In this document: piece by piece, positions 8,216 to 16,887 of the stretch | How positions within the stretch are numbered: the stretch's first letter is position 1 | Layout of the letters: each line of letters starts with the position of its first letter | Origin: CAZHCG01 sp046484285 | GTDB taxonomy: Bacteria; Myxococcota_A; Polyangia; JAAYKL01 | Direction of reading: 5' to 3' | Assembly: GCA_046484285.1 (NCBI GenBank) | Contig: JAWOBP010000186.1 | Span: forward strand, 53,434-117,433 | Length of the DNA: 64,000 nt | The notes under the pieces: generated by a model | Told to the model about the DNA's origin: nothing | Seen by the model: the letters and a program-made list of their open reading frames with translations, nothing else | Database searches by the model: none | Position numbers and translations under genes: made by a program

Positions 8216-9781
8216 TCAGGTTCCGGTCACCGGGTCGACCACGTAGCGCCTCAGCTCGTTGGTGCGGGGGTGGATCATGTGGATCGCGCAGGCCAGGCAG
8301 GGATCGAAGGAGCGCACCACGCGCACCACGTTGATCGGGTTGTCCGTGTCGGGCACCGGGATCCCGATCAGCGACTCCTCGTATTGCCCGCGCACCCCGG
8401 ACTCGTCGCGCGGAGAGGCGTTCCAGGTGGAGGGCACCACCGCCTGGTAGCGCTTGGTCTTGCCGCCCTCGATCGTTATCCAGTGACCGAGCGCGCCGCG
8501 CGGAGCGTCGTAGAAGCCGGCTCCCTCGCCCTTGTCCGGCGGATCCCAGTGCTGCGTGTCGTGGATTTCGAAGCCCTTCTTGCCCATCTGGGATTCGAGC
8601 TGGTCGAGCCAGCCCTGCATCGCCTCGACCAGCAGCAGGTTCTCGAAGGCGCGGCTGGCGTGGCGCGCCACCACGCCCGGCTTGGCGCCTTTCTCGACCA
8701 GGCCCATCAGGTCCTTGTTCTTCATCACCAGCATCCGTGCCAGGGGACCGACCTCCATCGGCTTTCCGTCGTAGCGCGGCGCCTTGACGAAGCTGTAGGC
8801 GTTCTCCCTGTCGCGGTTGACTTCCTGCGTTCCCCGCGAGGGGTGGACCGGGTCCGCCTCCTCGTACCAGGCGTGCTCCACCGACTCGGTGATCTTCTTC
8901 TGATCGAACTTCCCTATCTTGGCCAGATCGCCGGTGATCACGCCCGGAGTGAAGAACGGATCGCCGCCGTCCTTCTGGTCGAACGCTCCGTAGGCCAGGT
9001 AGTTGGGATGTCCCTTGCCGAAGCCACTTTTTGCCAGCCCGAAGAGCGGGCCGGTGCCCAGCGCCACGACGTCCTTGGCGTAGACGTCGCGGGTGAAGGC
9101 GGCCGCCTTTGCGAGCAGCTCGCGGAACTGCTTGATCCGATCCTTGGTCGGGAGCTGGGTCACGCCGCCGGGCACGATGCTCTGGTAGTGCGGTGCGCGC
9201 CCGCCGAAGATCGCGCCCATCTTCTTGCAGAGCATCTGCATCTCGAGTGCGTCGAGGTAGTGCTTGACCAGCGTGGTGACCGTCTCCGGGTCCTTGACGC
9301 AGTGCTCGTCGGGCTCGTAGCGCGGCGTGAGCGGATGGGTGTCCTTGCTCTCGACCAGCGCGACGATCTTTTTCTTGACCGCCTCGAGCTTGGGATCCTT
9401 GCCCTTGTAGTCGGCGACCGCCATCACGTCGATGTAGTCGAGCGCCGAGAGGTGGTAGAAGTGCAGGATGTGGTCGTAGAGGTACTGGGCGCCCATCACC
9501 AGGTTGCGCAGCAGGCGTCCACCGCTCGGCACCTCGGCGCCGAACGCCGAGTCGAGCGCCAGCGAGGACGCCATCGTGTGCACGCTGAAGCAGACGCCGC
9601 AAAAGCGGCTGGTCACGTAGGCGGCGTCGCGAGGATCCTTGCCTTCCAGCATCTTCTCGAAGCCGCGGTACATCGTGCCACTGCTCCAGGCGTCCTTGAC
9701 CTTGCCGTCCTCCACCTCGACCTCAATGCGGAGATGGCCCTCGATGCGCGTTACGGGGTCGATTGCGATCTTCTGGCTCAT
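8216..9781 (-). CDS. [NiFe] hydrogenase large subunit, group 1 type
   Basis: A 521-residue catalytic subunit. The two Cys pairs that hold the NiFe centre are present: RFCGVC (Cys61, Cys64) near the N-terminus and DPCLAC (Cys495, Cys498) near the C-terminus. Both positions of the second motif are Cys, so this is not a NiFeSe enzyme. Cleavage after His501 in DPCxxCxxH would release a 20-residue propeptide, matching the protease encoded next. The ATG overlaps the small-subunit stop (ATGA), so the two subunits are coupled. There is no signal peptide; it should be co-exported with the Tat-targeted small subunit. Its likely direction is H2 oxidation, inferred from group and surroundings. Confidence 0.96.
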   Translation of the reverse strand: MSQKIAIDPVTRIEGHLRIEVEVEDGKVKDAWSSGTMYRGFEKMLEGKDPRDAAYVTSRFCGVCFSVHTMASSLALDSAFGAEVPSGGRLLRNLVMGAQYLYDHILHFYHLSALDYIDVMAVADYKGKDPKLEAVKKKIVALVESKDTHPLTPRYEPDEHCVKDPETVTTLVKHYLDALEMQMLCKKMGAIFGGRAPHYQSIVPGGVTQLPTKDRIKQFRELLAKAAAFTRDVYAKDVVALGTGPLFGLAKSGFGKGHPNYLAYGAFDQKDGGDPFFTPGVITGDLAKIGKFDQKKITESVEHAWYEEADPVHPSRGTQEVNRDRENAYSFVKAPRYDGKPMEVGPLARMLVMKNKDLMGLVEKGAKPGVVARHASRAFENLLLVEAMQGWLDQLESQMGKKGFEIHDTQHWDPPDKGEGAGFYDAPRGALGHWITIEGGKTKRYQAVVPSTWNASPRDESGVRGQYEESLIGIPVPDTDNPINVVRVVRSFDPCLACAIHMIHPRTNELRRYVVDPVTGT

Positions 9782-10794
9782 GCCGCACTCTCCTTCTTGT
9801 TGTTGATGAGATGAAGGTTATTCGCGTACAGCGGCGAGTGTTTCTCGTAGAAGGTCGGCTCGGCGCATCCCTGGCACGGAGAGCCGCACTCGATGCAGTA
9901 GTTGACGCCCCCGTTGTACTTCCTGGTTGGGCAGTCCGAGTAGGTCTCGCCTCCCTTGCAGCCCTTCTCGGCCAGGCACCACTCGGCCTGCTTGGGGTCG
10001 TTCCAGTCTTGCAGGTAGTTGCCCTCGTCGTAGTGCTTCTTGCGCTCGCACTGGTCGTGGATCGTCTTGGCGTAGAACATCTTGGGCCGGCCGTGCTCGT
10101 CCAGCGGCGGCGCCTTTTCGTTGGTCAGGTAGTAGACCAGGGTCTGCACCAGGTGATCGTGGTGTGCCGGGCACATCGGCAGGTTGATCACCGGCTTGTC
10201 CTTCACCATCTGGTTCACGCCCATTCCGCGGCTCGGCGTGGCGCCCGGAATGCCGCCGTAGGTCGCGCAGGCTCCGAGGGCCACGATCGCCGAGGCCTGC
10301 TCGGCGCACTCGAGCACGATCTTCTCGAAGGGCTTGCCGCCCACCGTGCAGAAGCGGTCGTCGGCGCCGGGGATCGATCCCTCGACCACCAGGATGTAGC
10401 CGCCCTCGGCCAGCGTGTTTTCCAGCGCCTTCTCGCTGACGTGACCGGAGGCGGCCATCACCGCCTCGTGGTAGCGAAGCGAGATCTTGTCCAGCAGGAT
10501 CTCGGCGATCGGCGGGTCCTCGGCATTGAGGAACGAGATGCTGCAACCCGCGCAGTCCTGCCCCTGGAGCCAGATCACCGGCGGCTTGCCCGCGGCCTTC
10601 TCCAGCTTCTCGGCCACCTTCTCGGCGCTCGGGCCTTTCTTCTTCTCGTCGCCCGGCGCGCCCTCATCGTCGCCTCCGCAACCGACTAGCGCCAGCGATC
10701 CGGCCAGCCCGCCGCAGTAGTAGAGGAAGTCCCGCCGCGAGACAGAGCCGAAGACCAGCTTTTCACCGTCGTGCTCTTTTTTCTTGCGCCCCAT
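9778..10794 (-). CDS. [NiFe] hydrogenase small subunit with Tat signal and lipobox
   Basis: A 338-residue iron-sulfur subunit. The signal peptide has the twin-arginine motif SRRDFL (Arg20-Arg21), and its hydrophobic stretch ends in LVGC (Cys39), which fits a lipobox. Proximal-cluster residues are in DCAGCS, GACATYGG and LPMCPAH; the C-terminal part carries the His/Cys set HDQC, CLAEKGC, YSDCP and YCIECGSPCQGC for the distal and medial clusters. No C-terminal membrane helix is present and no cytochrome b gene follows, so anchoring by lipid is likely. ATG follows GGGAGG. It lies downstream of multiheme cytochrome and porin genes on the same strand, suggesting a cytochrome as electron acceptor. 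Confidence 0.95.
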   Translation of the reverse strand: MGRKKKEHDGEKLVFGSVSRRDFLYYCGGLAGSLALVGCGGDDEGAPGDEKKKGPSAEKVAEKLEKAAGKPPVIWLQGQDCAGCSISFLNAEDPPIAEILLDKISLRYHEAVMAASGHVSEKALENTLAEGGYILVVEGSIPGADDRFCTVGGKPFEKIVLECAEQASAIVALGACATYGGIPGATPSRGMGVNQMVKDKPVINLPMCPAHHDHLVQTLVYYLTNEKAPPLDEHGRPKMFYAKTIHDQCERKKHYDEGNYLQDWNDPKQAEWCLAEKGCKGGETYSDCPTRKYNGGVNYCIECGSPCQGCAEPTFYEKHSPLYANNLHLINNKKESAA

Positions 10795-10963
10795 CTTTTT
10801 TCCTCCCGTGCGTCATTGTAGCTGTGTAGCTGTTCGTCGCTCACCAGTAATAATAGATGGCAAGCACTATAGTATACAATTGTGAAAAATGAAACAGGAG
10901 AATGCGAGCCTTGCCCGGGCTGCTTGCGAGGAAGTGTAACAGGCTTGAGATAAAGAGTTTTTT
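10795..10963. other. Spacer upstream of the hydrogenase genes, probable promoter
   Basis: Its central part (about 10845-10900) is markedly AT-richer than its surroundings and holds overlapping small palindromes (ACTATAGT, GTATAC, CAATTG). On the minus strand TATACT at 10871-10876 could serve as a -10. A GCCCGGGC palindrome near 10915 follows the preceding gene but lacks a clean T-run. The hydrogenase can thus be transcribed separately from the cytochrome genes. Confidence 0.4.
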
Positions 10964-11644
10964 TTACATCGGCATGTTCATGTTGAAGTCGATGCTGACC
11001 CCGGAGACATCGTTTCCGTCGTAGGTGAACTCCGGGCACTGGCCGGTGCCGAAGGCGACCGGGTCGCCCTGAGCCGGGCCGTCCGTGCTGCAGTCTCCGC
11101 CGGCCTCCTGCAGGAAGCCCGAAACCACGTAGGCCTCGTCCACGGTCAGCGCCTGCATGACGATGAACTCCATGTCGAACGGCTCGGGACCGCCTCCGGA
11201 CAGGTCGAAGCCGGTCTCCTGGCCGCCGGCGAAGGTGGTGATCTGTCCCATGTTGGACATCGCGGGGCACTCGTCCGAGATCGCCAGGCAGAGAGTGCCG
11301 ACTCCGTCTCCGCCGCTCGGGATGTCGGCGGACTGCGAGACCGTGCCCGAGACGTTGATTGTATCGAGCCAGGTTCCGGTCTCGGTGTCGGAGTCCGCGT
11401 CGGTGTCTGTGTCGGCGTCGGAGTCCGCGTCTGTGTCGGCGTCGGAGTCCGCGTCGGTGTCCGCATCGGCGTCGGTGTCGGCGTCGGTATCGGCGTCCGA
11501 GTCCGAGTCCGAGTCCGAGTCGGTGTCCGAGTCGGTGTCCGCGTCGGTACCGCCGCCGCTGTCGTCGTCGCCGCAGGTCGCGGTCCCGAGGGCGCACAGC
11601 GCCACGATTGCCAGCAGGGTGATCGATTTGGAGAGAATCTTCAT
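10964..11644 (-). CDS. Lipoprotein with Asp-rich linker, between cytochrome and hydrogenase genes
   Basis: A 226-residue secreted protein: signal peptide ending near GTATC (an atypical lipobox), an acidic tract of alternating Asp with Thr, Ser or Ala (about residues 35-93), then a 130-residue globular part with Cys residues in TLCLAISDEC, GGDCSTDG and TGQCPEF. No CxxCH is present, so it is not a cytochrome. The ATG is supported by GGAAGGAGG upstream. It sits 83 bases downstream of the 13-heme cytochrome gene on the same strand and 169 bases upstream of the hydrogenase, so a structural or docking role in that system is possible but unproven. Confidence 0.75.
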   Translation of the reverse strand: MKILSKSITLLAIVALCALGTATCGDDDSGGGTDADTDSDTDSDSDSDSDADTDADTDADADTDADSDADTDADSDADTDTDADSDTETGTWLDTINVSGTVSQSADIPSGGDGVGTLCLAISDECPAMSNMGQITTFAGGQETGFDLSGGGPEPFDMEFIVMQALTVDEAYVVSGFLQEAGGDCSTDGPAQGDPVAFGTGQCPEFTYDGNDVSGVSIDFNMNMPM

Positions 11645-11727
11645 CTTCCGCCTCCTTCCATGGTGTTCACGGCCATTGTGAGTCTTTTTGATGAGAAGTA
11701 CACCTTGAGACAAAAAAGGACGGACGA

Positions 11728-12789
11728 TCAGTGGGTATGGCAGATGCGGCACATCTTGTGCGAGGTGCGCTCGCCGGCCGGAACGGGCGGGGTCCAGCCC
11801 GGAGGGTGCGGGTCGACGCCGCCGGTGCTGTGGCAGCGCAGACAGTTGGAGGCCGGGCCCTGGTCGTGGCAGGCGGCGCACTCGTTGATCCTGCGGCGCG
11901 CGGCCCTGCTGTGCGAGTCGGCCGCGCCCGGCGTCATCCAGCTCGGCGGATGCGGGTTGCGTCGGCCGAGCCGGCCGCCGACGCCGTGCTGCTCGTGGCA
12001 CGAGGAGCACGACGATCTGCCGTGGCACTTCATGCAGCTCGTATCGCCGGTCCGCGCCTCGAGCGAGTGGCGCGTCATCCAGTCGCCCTGGTGCATGAAG
12101 CTGCGGTCCACGCGCTCTGGAAAGCGCAGCGAGGGACGCTGGGTCATCGTGCGGGCGTGGCAATCGGCGCAGTAGGCCTGGTCGTGGCAGACCGCGCAGG
12201 TCTGCTCGCCGCCGGCCGCGGCCCTGGCGCCGTGGCGATCGAAGAAGCCCTTCTCGTGCGAGTAGATCTCGCCCGACGGCACGCGCTGGTAGAGGTCGAG
12301 GCGGTGGTGGCAAAGCTTGCAGTCGCCGGAATCGAGATCATCCTGGTGGCAGGTATTGCACTCGACGTGGCCGGGCAGCAGGCGGTTCTCCGGGGTAACG
12401 TCCACCGCGTGGGCGGCGTCGCCGTGGCAGTCGGCGCAGTCTCCCGAGCGCTCCTGGTGGAGCTGGTGCGAGAAGACCAGGTGCGTGGGCTCGAGCCGAT
12501 CGTAGCTGTCGGGAGCGTCGGTGTTGGTGTGGCAGGTGCCGCATTCCTCGGCGCTCTCCACGTCGTGGCAGTCCGCGCAGCCGGACATCGCGGGCAGCGC
12601 CTCGGCCTCGCGATCGACGTCCTCGGCGATCCCGGCGTGGCAGTAGTCGCAGTCGACCCCCATCTCGGAGTGCACGTGGTGGGAGAACAGGATCGTGTCC
12701 GGGGCGTCGCTGGTGGCCGCCGAGCACGCCACCACCGCGGCCGTGACGGCCGAGAGCAGCAGTCCCTTGTTGCGCGAGAGTCTTGTCAT
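11728..12789 (-). CDS. 13-heme c-type cytochrome lipoprotein
   Basis: A 353-residue protein with a signal peptide and lipobox (VVACS near residue 22), then thirteen CxxCH motifs (for example CDYCH, CGTCH, CNTCH, CKLCH, CMKCH and the terminal CRICH), each binding one heme c. Extra His residues, as in FSHHVH and FSHQLH, can be axial ligands. It would be a periplasm-facing or surface-facing electron wire. The ATG overlaps the stop of the barrel gene upstream (ATGA), so the cytochrome and barrel are translationally coupled, as in porin-cytochrome conduits. It has no clear MtrA-like ten-heme pattern, so the family is left open. Confidence 0.92.
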   Translation of the reverse strand: MTRLSRNKGLLLSAVTAAVVACSAATSDAPDTILFSHHVHSEMGVDCDYCHAGIAEDVDREAEALPAMSGCADCHDVESAEECGTCHTNTDAPDSYDRLEPTHLVFSHQLHQERSGDCADCHGDAAHAVDVTPENRLLPGHVECNTCHQDDLDSGDCKLCHHRLDLYQRVPSGEIYSHEKGFFDRHGARAAAGGEQTCAVCHDQAYCADCHARTMTQRPSLRFPERVDRSFMHQGDWMTRHSLEARTGDTSCMKCHGRSSCSSCHEQHGVGGRLGRRNPHPPSWMTPGAADSHSRAARRRINECAACHDQGPASNCLRCHSTGGVDPHPPGWTPPVPAGERTSHKMCRICHTH

Positions 12790-14318
12790 TGCTCGTACCC
12801 CCGCTCGACGAAGTTCACGTCGAAGTTGTAGCTGAGCTTTAGCATTCCGCGGACCTCGTGCTCGGCGTAGGGAGTGATGCCGGCCGCCACCGAGCCGCCG
12901 GTCTCGATGGTCCCGTTGCCGTAGAACAGCCCCACGTCGCCCAGAAAGCCCAGGTCGGTGTTTTCGATCTTCTGGTCGTAGAGATCGAGATAGGCGTTGG
13001 CCGCTGCCCGCAGGCCGGGCAGGGCGATCGGCACGATCGCTCCCAGCCGCAGCGAGTGGGCACCCAGCTCGTCCTGTCCCAGGCGGTGGTAGTCGAGCCG
13101 CACCAGCCCGTCGTTCCTTTCTCCGTAGCGCAGCAGCGCGCCCGCTTCGATGTCGTAGCCCAGCTCGGTCTCGGCGCCGTACCCGCTGGAGCTCCCAGCG
13201 TCGAAGCGCTCCTCGACGTAGCTGTAGAAACGATGGTGATATCCGGCCGAGAAGCTCAGCCAGGCGAGCGGGTCGACCCGCACGGCGCCGCCCACCGAGT
13301 CGTACTCCTCCATCGAAAACACAGAGAAGATTGACATCTTGGACAGGTAGAGGGTCGGATCCGCGTGCCGGTAGTCTGCGGCGATCGAGACCATCTCGTG
13401 AGGATAGAGGTCGACCGCGAAGTTCGCCTCCTGGAGGCGCTTGGCCACCAGGTCGAGCGCCGCGTTGCCGCTGGCGCCCAGCCAGCTGAGCGGAGTCACG
13501 TCGAGGTCGACGCCGAGCAGCTGCCTGTCTATTTCGTCGAGCTCGGTGACGTGCAGCATCGAGACGCCGGCCGAGATCTTGCCTGTCATGCGGTAGAAGA
13601 CGCGGCCGCCGACCGCGTAGTCGCCCTCGCGCTCCCAGTCGCTCAGGCCTCCGCCGAAGTCGCCGTAGCTCGGGTTGGCCGGCTGCTCGCGGTACCACTC
13701 GGGTCCGAGGTAGGGAGAGACGACCAGCCCGCCGTGCGCCTCGATCCCGAGGTGGATCGGCGATTCGTACGAGGCGTAGAGGCCGTCGATGTGCAATCCG
13801 CGCGTGGCGCCGGTGTAGATCTGCTGGCGACCCAGCCGGACGTCGGCCCCGTAGTCCCTGAACTGCACGTAGAGGTAGGTCGGGTCGGCGACCGCCCGCT
13901 GATCGAAATACACGTCGGCCAGATCGACTCCGGCCCACCCCTGGAAGTGGACCGACAGGCCCGGGTGACCCAGCTCGTCTGCGCGCAGCTGAACGGTCTC
14001 GTAGAAGGGGAAGACCTTCATCGACCGCACGCCGTAGGCGCCGCCGCCCAGGTTGCGCATCCGGGCGCGCCGGGTGAAGAACATCTCCGAGCGCAGGCTG
14101 CCCGAGACCATCGGCCTGGGAGCGTCCGGGTCGTAGGGCTCGGGCTCGACCTCGGGAGGATCGGAAGCCGGGTCGACCTCGTCGCCGCCGTCTTCGCCTT
14201 CGGCGTCGCCGGTCTCTTCCGTCGCCGCCTCTTCTGTCTCTTCCTCGTCTTCCGCCTGGGCAAAGACCGAGCCCGGGGACGCGACGAGCAGGCCGATGGA
14301 AATCAAAACGGCGCGCAC
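12786..14318 (-). CDS. Outer-membrane beta-barrel of a putative porin-cytochrome conduit
   Basis: A 510-residue protein starting with GTG (GGAGGAG eight bases upstream). A Sec signal peptide ends near VFAQA, and an acidic Glu/Asp linker runs to about residue 65. The rest is a pattern of alternating amphipathic beta strands rich in Tyr, Gly and Asp to the C-terminus, as in outer-membrane porins. It lies between two multiheme cytochrome genes, overlapping one and one base from the other, which is the layout of porin-cytochrome complexes carrying electrons across the outer membrane. No direct similarity to MtrB or OmbB can be claimed by eye; the role is inferred from topology and neighbours. Confidence 0.8.
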   Translation of the reverse strand: MRAVLISIGLLVASPGSVFAQAEDEEETEEAATEETGDAEGEDGGDEVDPASDPPEVEPEPYDPDAPRPMVSGSLRSEMFFTRRARMRNLGGGAYGVRSMKVFPFYETVQLRADELGHPGLSVHFQGWAGVDLADVYFDQRAVADPTYLYVQFRDYGADVRLGRQQIYTGATRGLHIDGLYASYESPIHLGIEAHGGLVVSPYLGPEWYREQPANPSYGDFGGGLSDWEREGDYAVGGRVFYRMTGKISAGVSMLHVTELDEIDRQLLGVDLDVTPLSWLGASGNAALDLVAKRLQEANFAVDLYPHEMVSIAADYRHADPTLYLSKMSIFSVFSMEEYDSVGGAVRVDPLAWLSFSAGYHHRFYSYVEERFDAGSSSGYGAETELGYDIEAGALLRYGERNDGLVRLDYHRLGQDELGAHSLRLGAIVPIALPGLRAAANAYLDLYDQKIENTDLGFLGDVGLFYGNGTIETGGSVAAGITPYAEHEVRGMLKLSYNFDVNFVERGYEQ

Positions 14319-14319
14319 G

Positions 14320-14889
14320 TCACACTCCTCCGTCGCCGGACGCGAGGTCCACGTTGCCGTTGAGGTGGATCTCGGAGCTCAGTCCGCCGTCCAGGTAGGC
14401 CGAGGCGTGGCAGCTCGCGCAAGCCGAGTCGTCGGGGTGCGGATCGAGCGGGGGCAGCCCGTGGCAGTCGCCGCACGAGACCTGCTCGGTGTCGTCCCAG
14501 CGGGGCGCCGGGTTGCTTCCGCCGCTCAGCGTCCCGCCGTGGCAGTAGACGTTCACGCAGCTAGCACCGTCGAAGTACGGCTCGGCTCCGCCGGCCGTGG
14601 CCAGGCCGCCGTCGGCGAACACGACGTCGACCACCGCGTCGAGGTGATCCTGGGAGAACCACTCACCGGGAATCCGGTGGCAGTCCTCGCAGGTCATGCC
14701 CGGAGCGCCGAACGGGCCGCCGGTGCTCATGTGGAGCTGATGGGCTCCGGAATCGGGGTTCATCGAGTGGCACATCTCGCAACCGTCTCCGCCCGCGTCG
14801 CCCTCGTCGTCCCTGACTTGCAGGCAGGAAGTCGAGGCAATGCATATCAATGCGATCGGTACCAAGCGCCATTGCTTTTCGGGGATCAT
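14320..14889 (-). CDS. 5-heme c-type cytochrome lipoprotein with CxxxxCH motif
   Basis: A 189-residue protein with lipobox ASTSC near residue 18. It has four CxxCH motifs (CEMCH, CEDCH, CGDCH, CASCH) and one CxxxxCH (CVNVYCH). The order CVNVYCHGG ... W ... CGDCHGLPP matches the Geobacter-type CxxxxCH/CxxCH unit (TIGR01904). ATG 14889 is chosen because AGGAGG lies nine bases upstream and the signal peptide begins there. It is first in a minus-strand set leading to the barrel, the 13-heme cytochrome and the hydrogenase, and is divergent from the 11-heme cytochrome gene. It is a likely terminal or entry element of the conduit. Confidence 0.9.
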   Translation of the reverse strand: MIPEKQWRLVPIALICIASTSCLQVRDDEGDAGGDGCEMCHSMNPDSGAHQLHMSTGGPFGAPGMTCEDCHRIPGEWFSQDHLDAVVDVVFADGGLATAGGAEPYFDGASCVNVYCHGGTLSGGSNPAPRWDDTEQVSCGDCHGLPPLDPHPDDSACASCHASAYLDGGLSSEIHLNGNVDLASGDGGV

Positions 14890-15265
14890 CGGCCGGGACC
14901 TCCTGGGGCTTCGACCCGCGTGTAAACGCCGGTCTCTGACTGATTTCTCCAGAGCGTCAACGCATGTTTTTTTTGTAACGGAGCACCGAACCGGGGCGAG
15001 TGTCGCCAATCCAGGCCACAAAATCAAGAGCTTGCTGACAAAAAGGGCAATATCAAACTGACTGAACGAAAACTAAAGATACAAATTCAATGTATACCAT
15101 AAAAGTGCTGAATAGCCCATTCTATATTACACCAAACTACTGCTATATAAGTTGTTGTCAATTGGCCAGTTTTTTACTTGAATTGATAGCCTAGCGGCTA
15201 TAAAAAAGGCGTGTCTTGTGACACGGGTAACAATTCCGGTATCGACTCGATTCTCGGAGATCGAA
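14890..15265. promoter_or_regulatory. AT-rich divergent regulatory region between two cytochrome operons
   Basis: This 376-bp region contains no gene. From about 15040 to 15215 it is strikingly AT-rich compared with the flanking genes. It should hold the promoters for the minus-strand cytochrome/barrel operon and the plus-strand 11-heme gene. On the plus strand TTGAAT (15178-15183) and TATAAA (15199-15204) are 15 bases apart. A small inverted repeat GTGTC-TTGT-GACAC follows near 15211-15224. No regulator site can be named. Confidence 0.5.
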
Positions 15266-16813
15266 ATGAATGGAGCAGGGAAATTGAAAAGAGTCTCGTT
15301 GCATTTGGTATTTTGGGCCTCGAACGCCTTTTTTCTGGCGGCCGTGCTCGCGATCGGTTGCGACGGCTCCTCGGGCGCCTCGAGCTCGGCCGACGCGGGC
15401 GACACGGACAGCCAGACGGACGGGGCCGACACCGAAGCGGCCGGCCCGTCAACCTGCCTCGAGTGTCACCTCGATGAAGATGCCCTGATCGCCAGCCTGG
15501 AGGCGGATCCGCTGCCCGAAGAGGAAAAGGAGGAGGAGGAATCCACCGGCGAAGGGTGAGGCGGAGAGTTGCCTCCGTTGGAGGCATGGGAGAAGGTCCT
15601 GGTCTCCGAGGATTTCCTCGCGGATCGCCACTTCGCGGAGTTCTTCTTTTCGGACTGCACTTGGTGCCACGGCGGAGATGATTCCGCCGAGGCGCGCGCC
15701 GCGGCGCACGAGGGAATGGATCCCTACCCCTCGCTGGCCGACAGCGAGATGTGCGGCGGAGCCTGCCACGGCGACGAAACCGAGATGTTCCACACCGGCC
15801 TGCACTACGACAACCGCGGGATAGTCCACCCCGAGCGCAGCCAGATCGCGCTGCGCGCCGGAGAGGAGACGCTGCCGGCGATCCAGGAGGCGCTCGGCAA
15901 CCACTGCGCCGACTGTCACTCCAAGGCCTGCGGAGACTGCCACATCACGCGGCCTCGCTACTCCGAGGGCGGGTTCGTCAAGGGGCATGTCTTCTATTCG
16001 ACCCCCAAGGCGACGCTCAACTGCACCGGCTGTCACGGCAGCCGGGTCGAGAAGGAGATGCTGGCCAAGGGCGGGTTGGATTTCGAAGGCGAGGTGGTCG
16101 AGACGAAGTACGACGTGCACTGGAACCCGAACGCGATGTCGTGCGACGTGTGCCACGGGGGCCACGACGCCGACCTGGCCGAGGTCTACCACCGCTACGA
16201 CCGGCCCGACGCCCCGCGCTGCGAGGACTGCCACCAGCAGCAGATCACCGACGCGGGCAACCAGATGCACGCCGTCCACGCGCTGGCCGGAGGCGAGGCC
16301 CCGATGCTGCAGTGCCAGGTCTGCCACTCGCAGCCCTACAACAACTGCCGCGGGTGCCACCTGAAGCAGTCCGAGCAGGGCAGCTGCTATTACGATCTCG
16401 ACAAGTCGTGGTTCGATTTCAAGATAGGCAAAAATCCGCTCGAGAGCGCAGAGCGGCCGTACGACTACGTGGTGTTGCGCCACGTTCCGGTGGACCGCGA
16501 CACCTTCTCGCACTACGGCGACGATCTGCTGACGAGGTTCGACGATCTGCCCACGTGGAAGTACGCCACGCCGCACAACGTGATCAAGGAGATCGATGTC
16601 GACGGCGAGCCTCAGCCGCCGCCCCAGGCCAGGGGATGCAACAGCTGTCACGGGCACCCGGAGCTGTTCCTCACCGCCGAGGTGGTCGAGCAGGTGGATC
16701 CCGAAGAGCTCGAGGCCAACTCCGAGGTTATCGTGGACTCGATTCCCGGGCCACTCGAGGGAGACGGAGGGCCGGGGCCCGGTCCGGACGGCGGTCCGGA
16801 CGGCGGGGTGTAG
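15266..16813 (+). CDS. 11-heme cytochrome lipoprotein interrupted by in-frame UGA (candidate selenoprotein)
   Basis: One 516-codon frame containing a single in-frame TGA at 15557-15559 (codon 98). The first part has GGAGA five bases before the ATG, a signal peptide with lipobox LAIGC, a short Asp/Thr linker and CLECH. After the TGA come nine more CxxCH motifs (CTWCH, CADCH, CGDCH, CTGCH, CDVCH, CEDCH, CQVCH, CRGCH, CNSCH) and one CxxxCH (CGGACH). The downstream part has no signal peptide of its own and its only early start is a TTG at 15569, so it can reach the periplasm only if the UGA is read through. A hairpin suited to SECIS function follows. Alternatives are a nonsense mutation or a base error. 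It is followed by the rhodanese lipoprotein. Confidence 0.75.
15557..15586 (+). promoter_or_regulatory. In-frame UGA with bacterial SECIS-like hairpin
   Basis: UGA at 15557-15559, then ten spacer bases, then a perfect 7-bp stem TGCCTCC / GGAGGCA (15570-15576 with 15580-15586) closed by the triloop GTT (15577-15579). The loop G is 18 bases past the UGA, and the loop begins G-U, as expected for SelB binding in bacterial SECIS elements. The codons remain open after it. The flanking residues are Gly and Glu with no nearby Cys, which is unusual for a redox Sec. Confidence 0.5.
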
Positions 16814-16887
16814 CAGCGCGGTGAAGAAGAGGTGATTCGTTTTTTCAATTGCCGGCCGCGGCCGGCCAAGAAAAGGAGAGAGAAGAC

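Noticed and set aside
8216..9781. NiFeSe hydrogenase (Sec in the second metal motif)
   Set aside because: Both positions of DPCLAC are encoded by Cys codons and the frame runs to its normal end.
10905..10935. Terminator at the GCCCGGGC palindrome
   Set aside because: The stem is short and has no following T-run on the relevant strand.
15569..16813. The part after the UGA as an independent gene starting at TTG
   Set aside because: A heme protein needs export, and this frame has no signal peptide; the heme-motif series continues from the upstream part.
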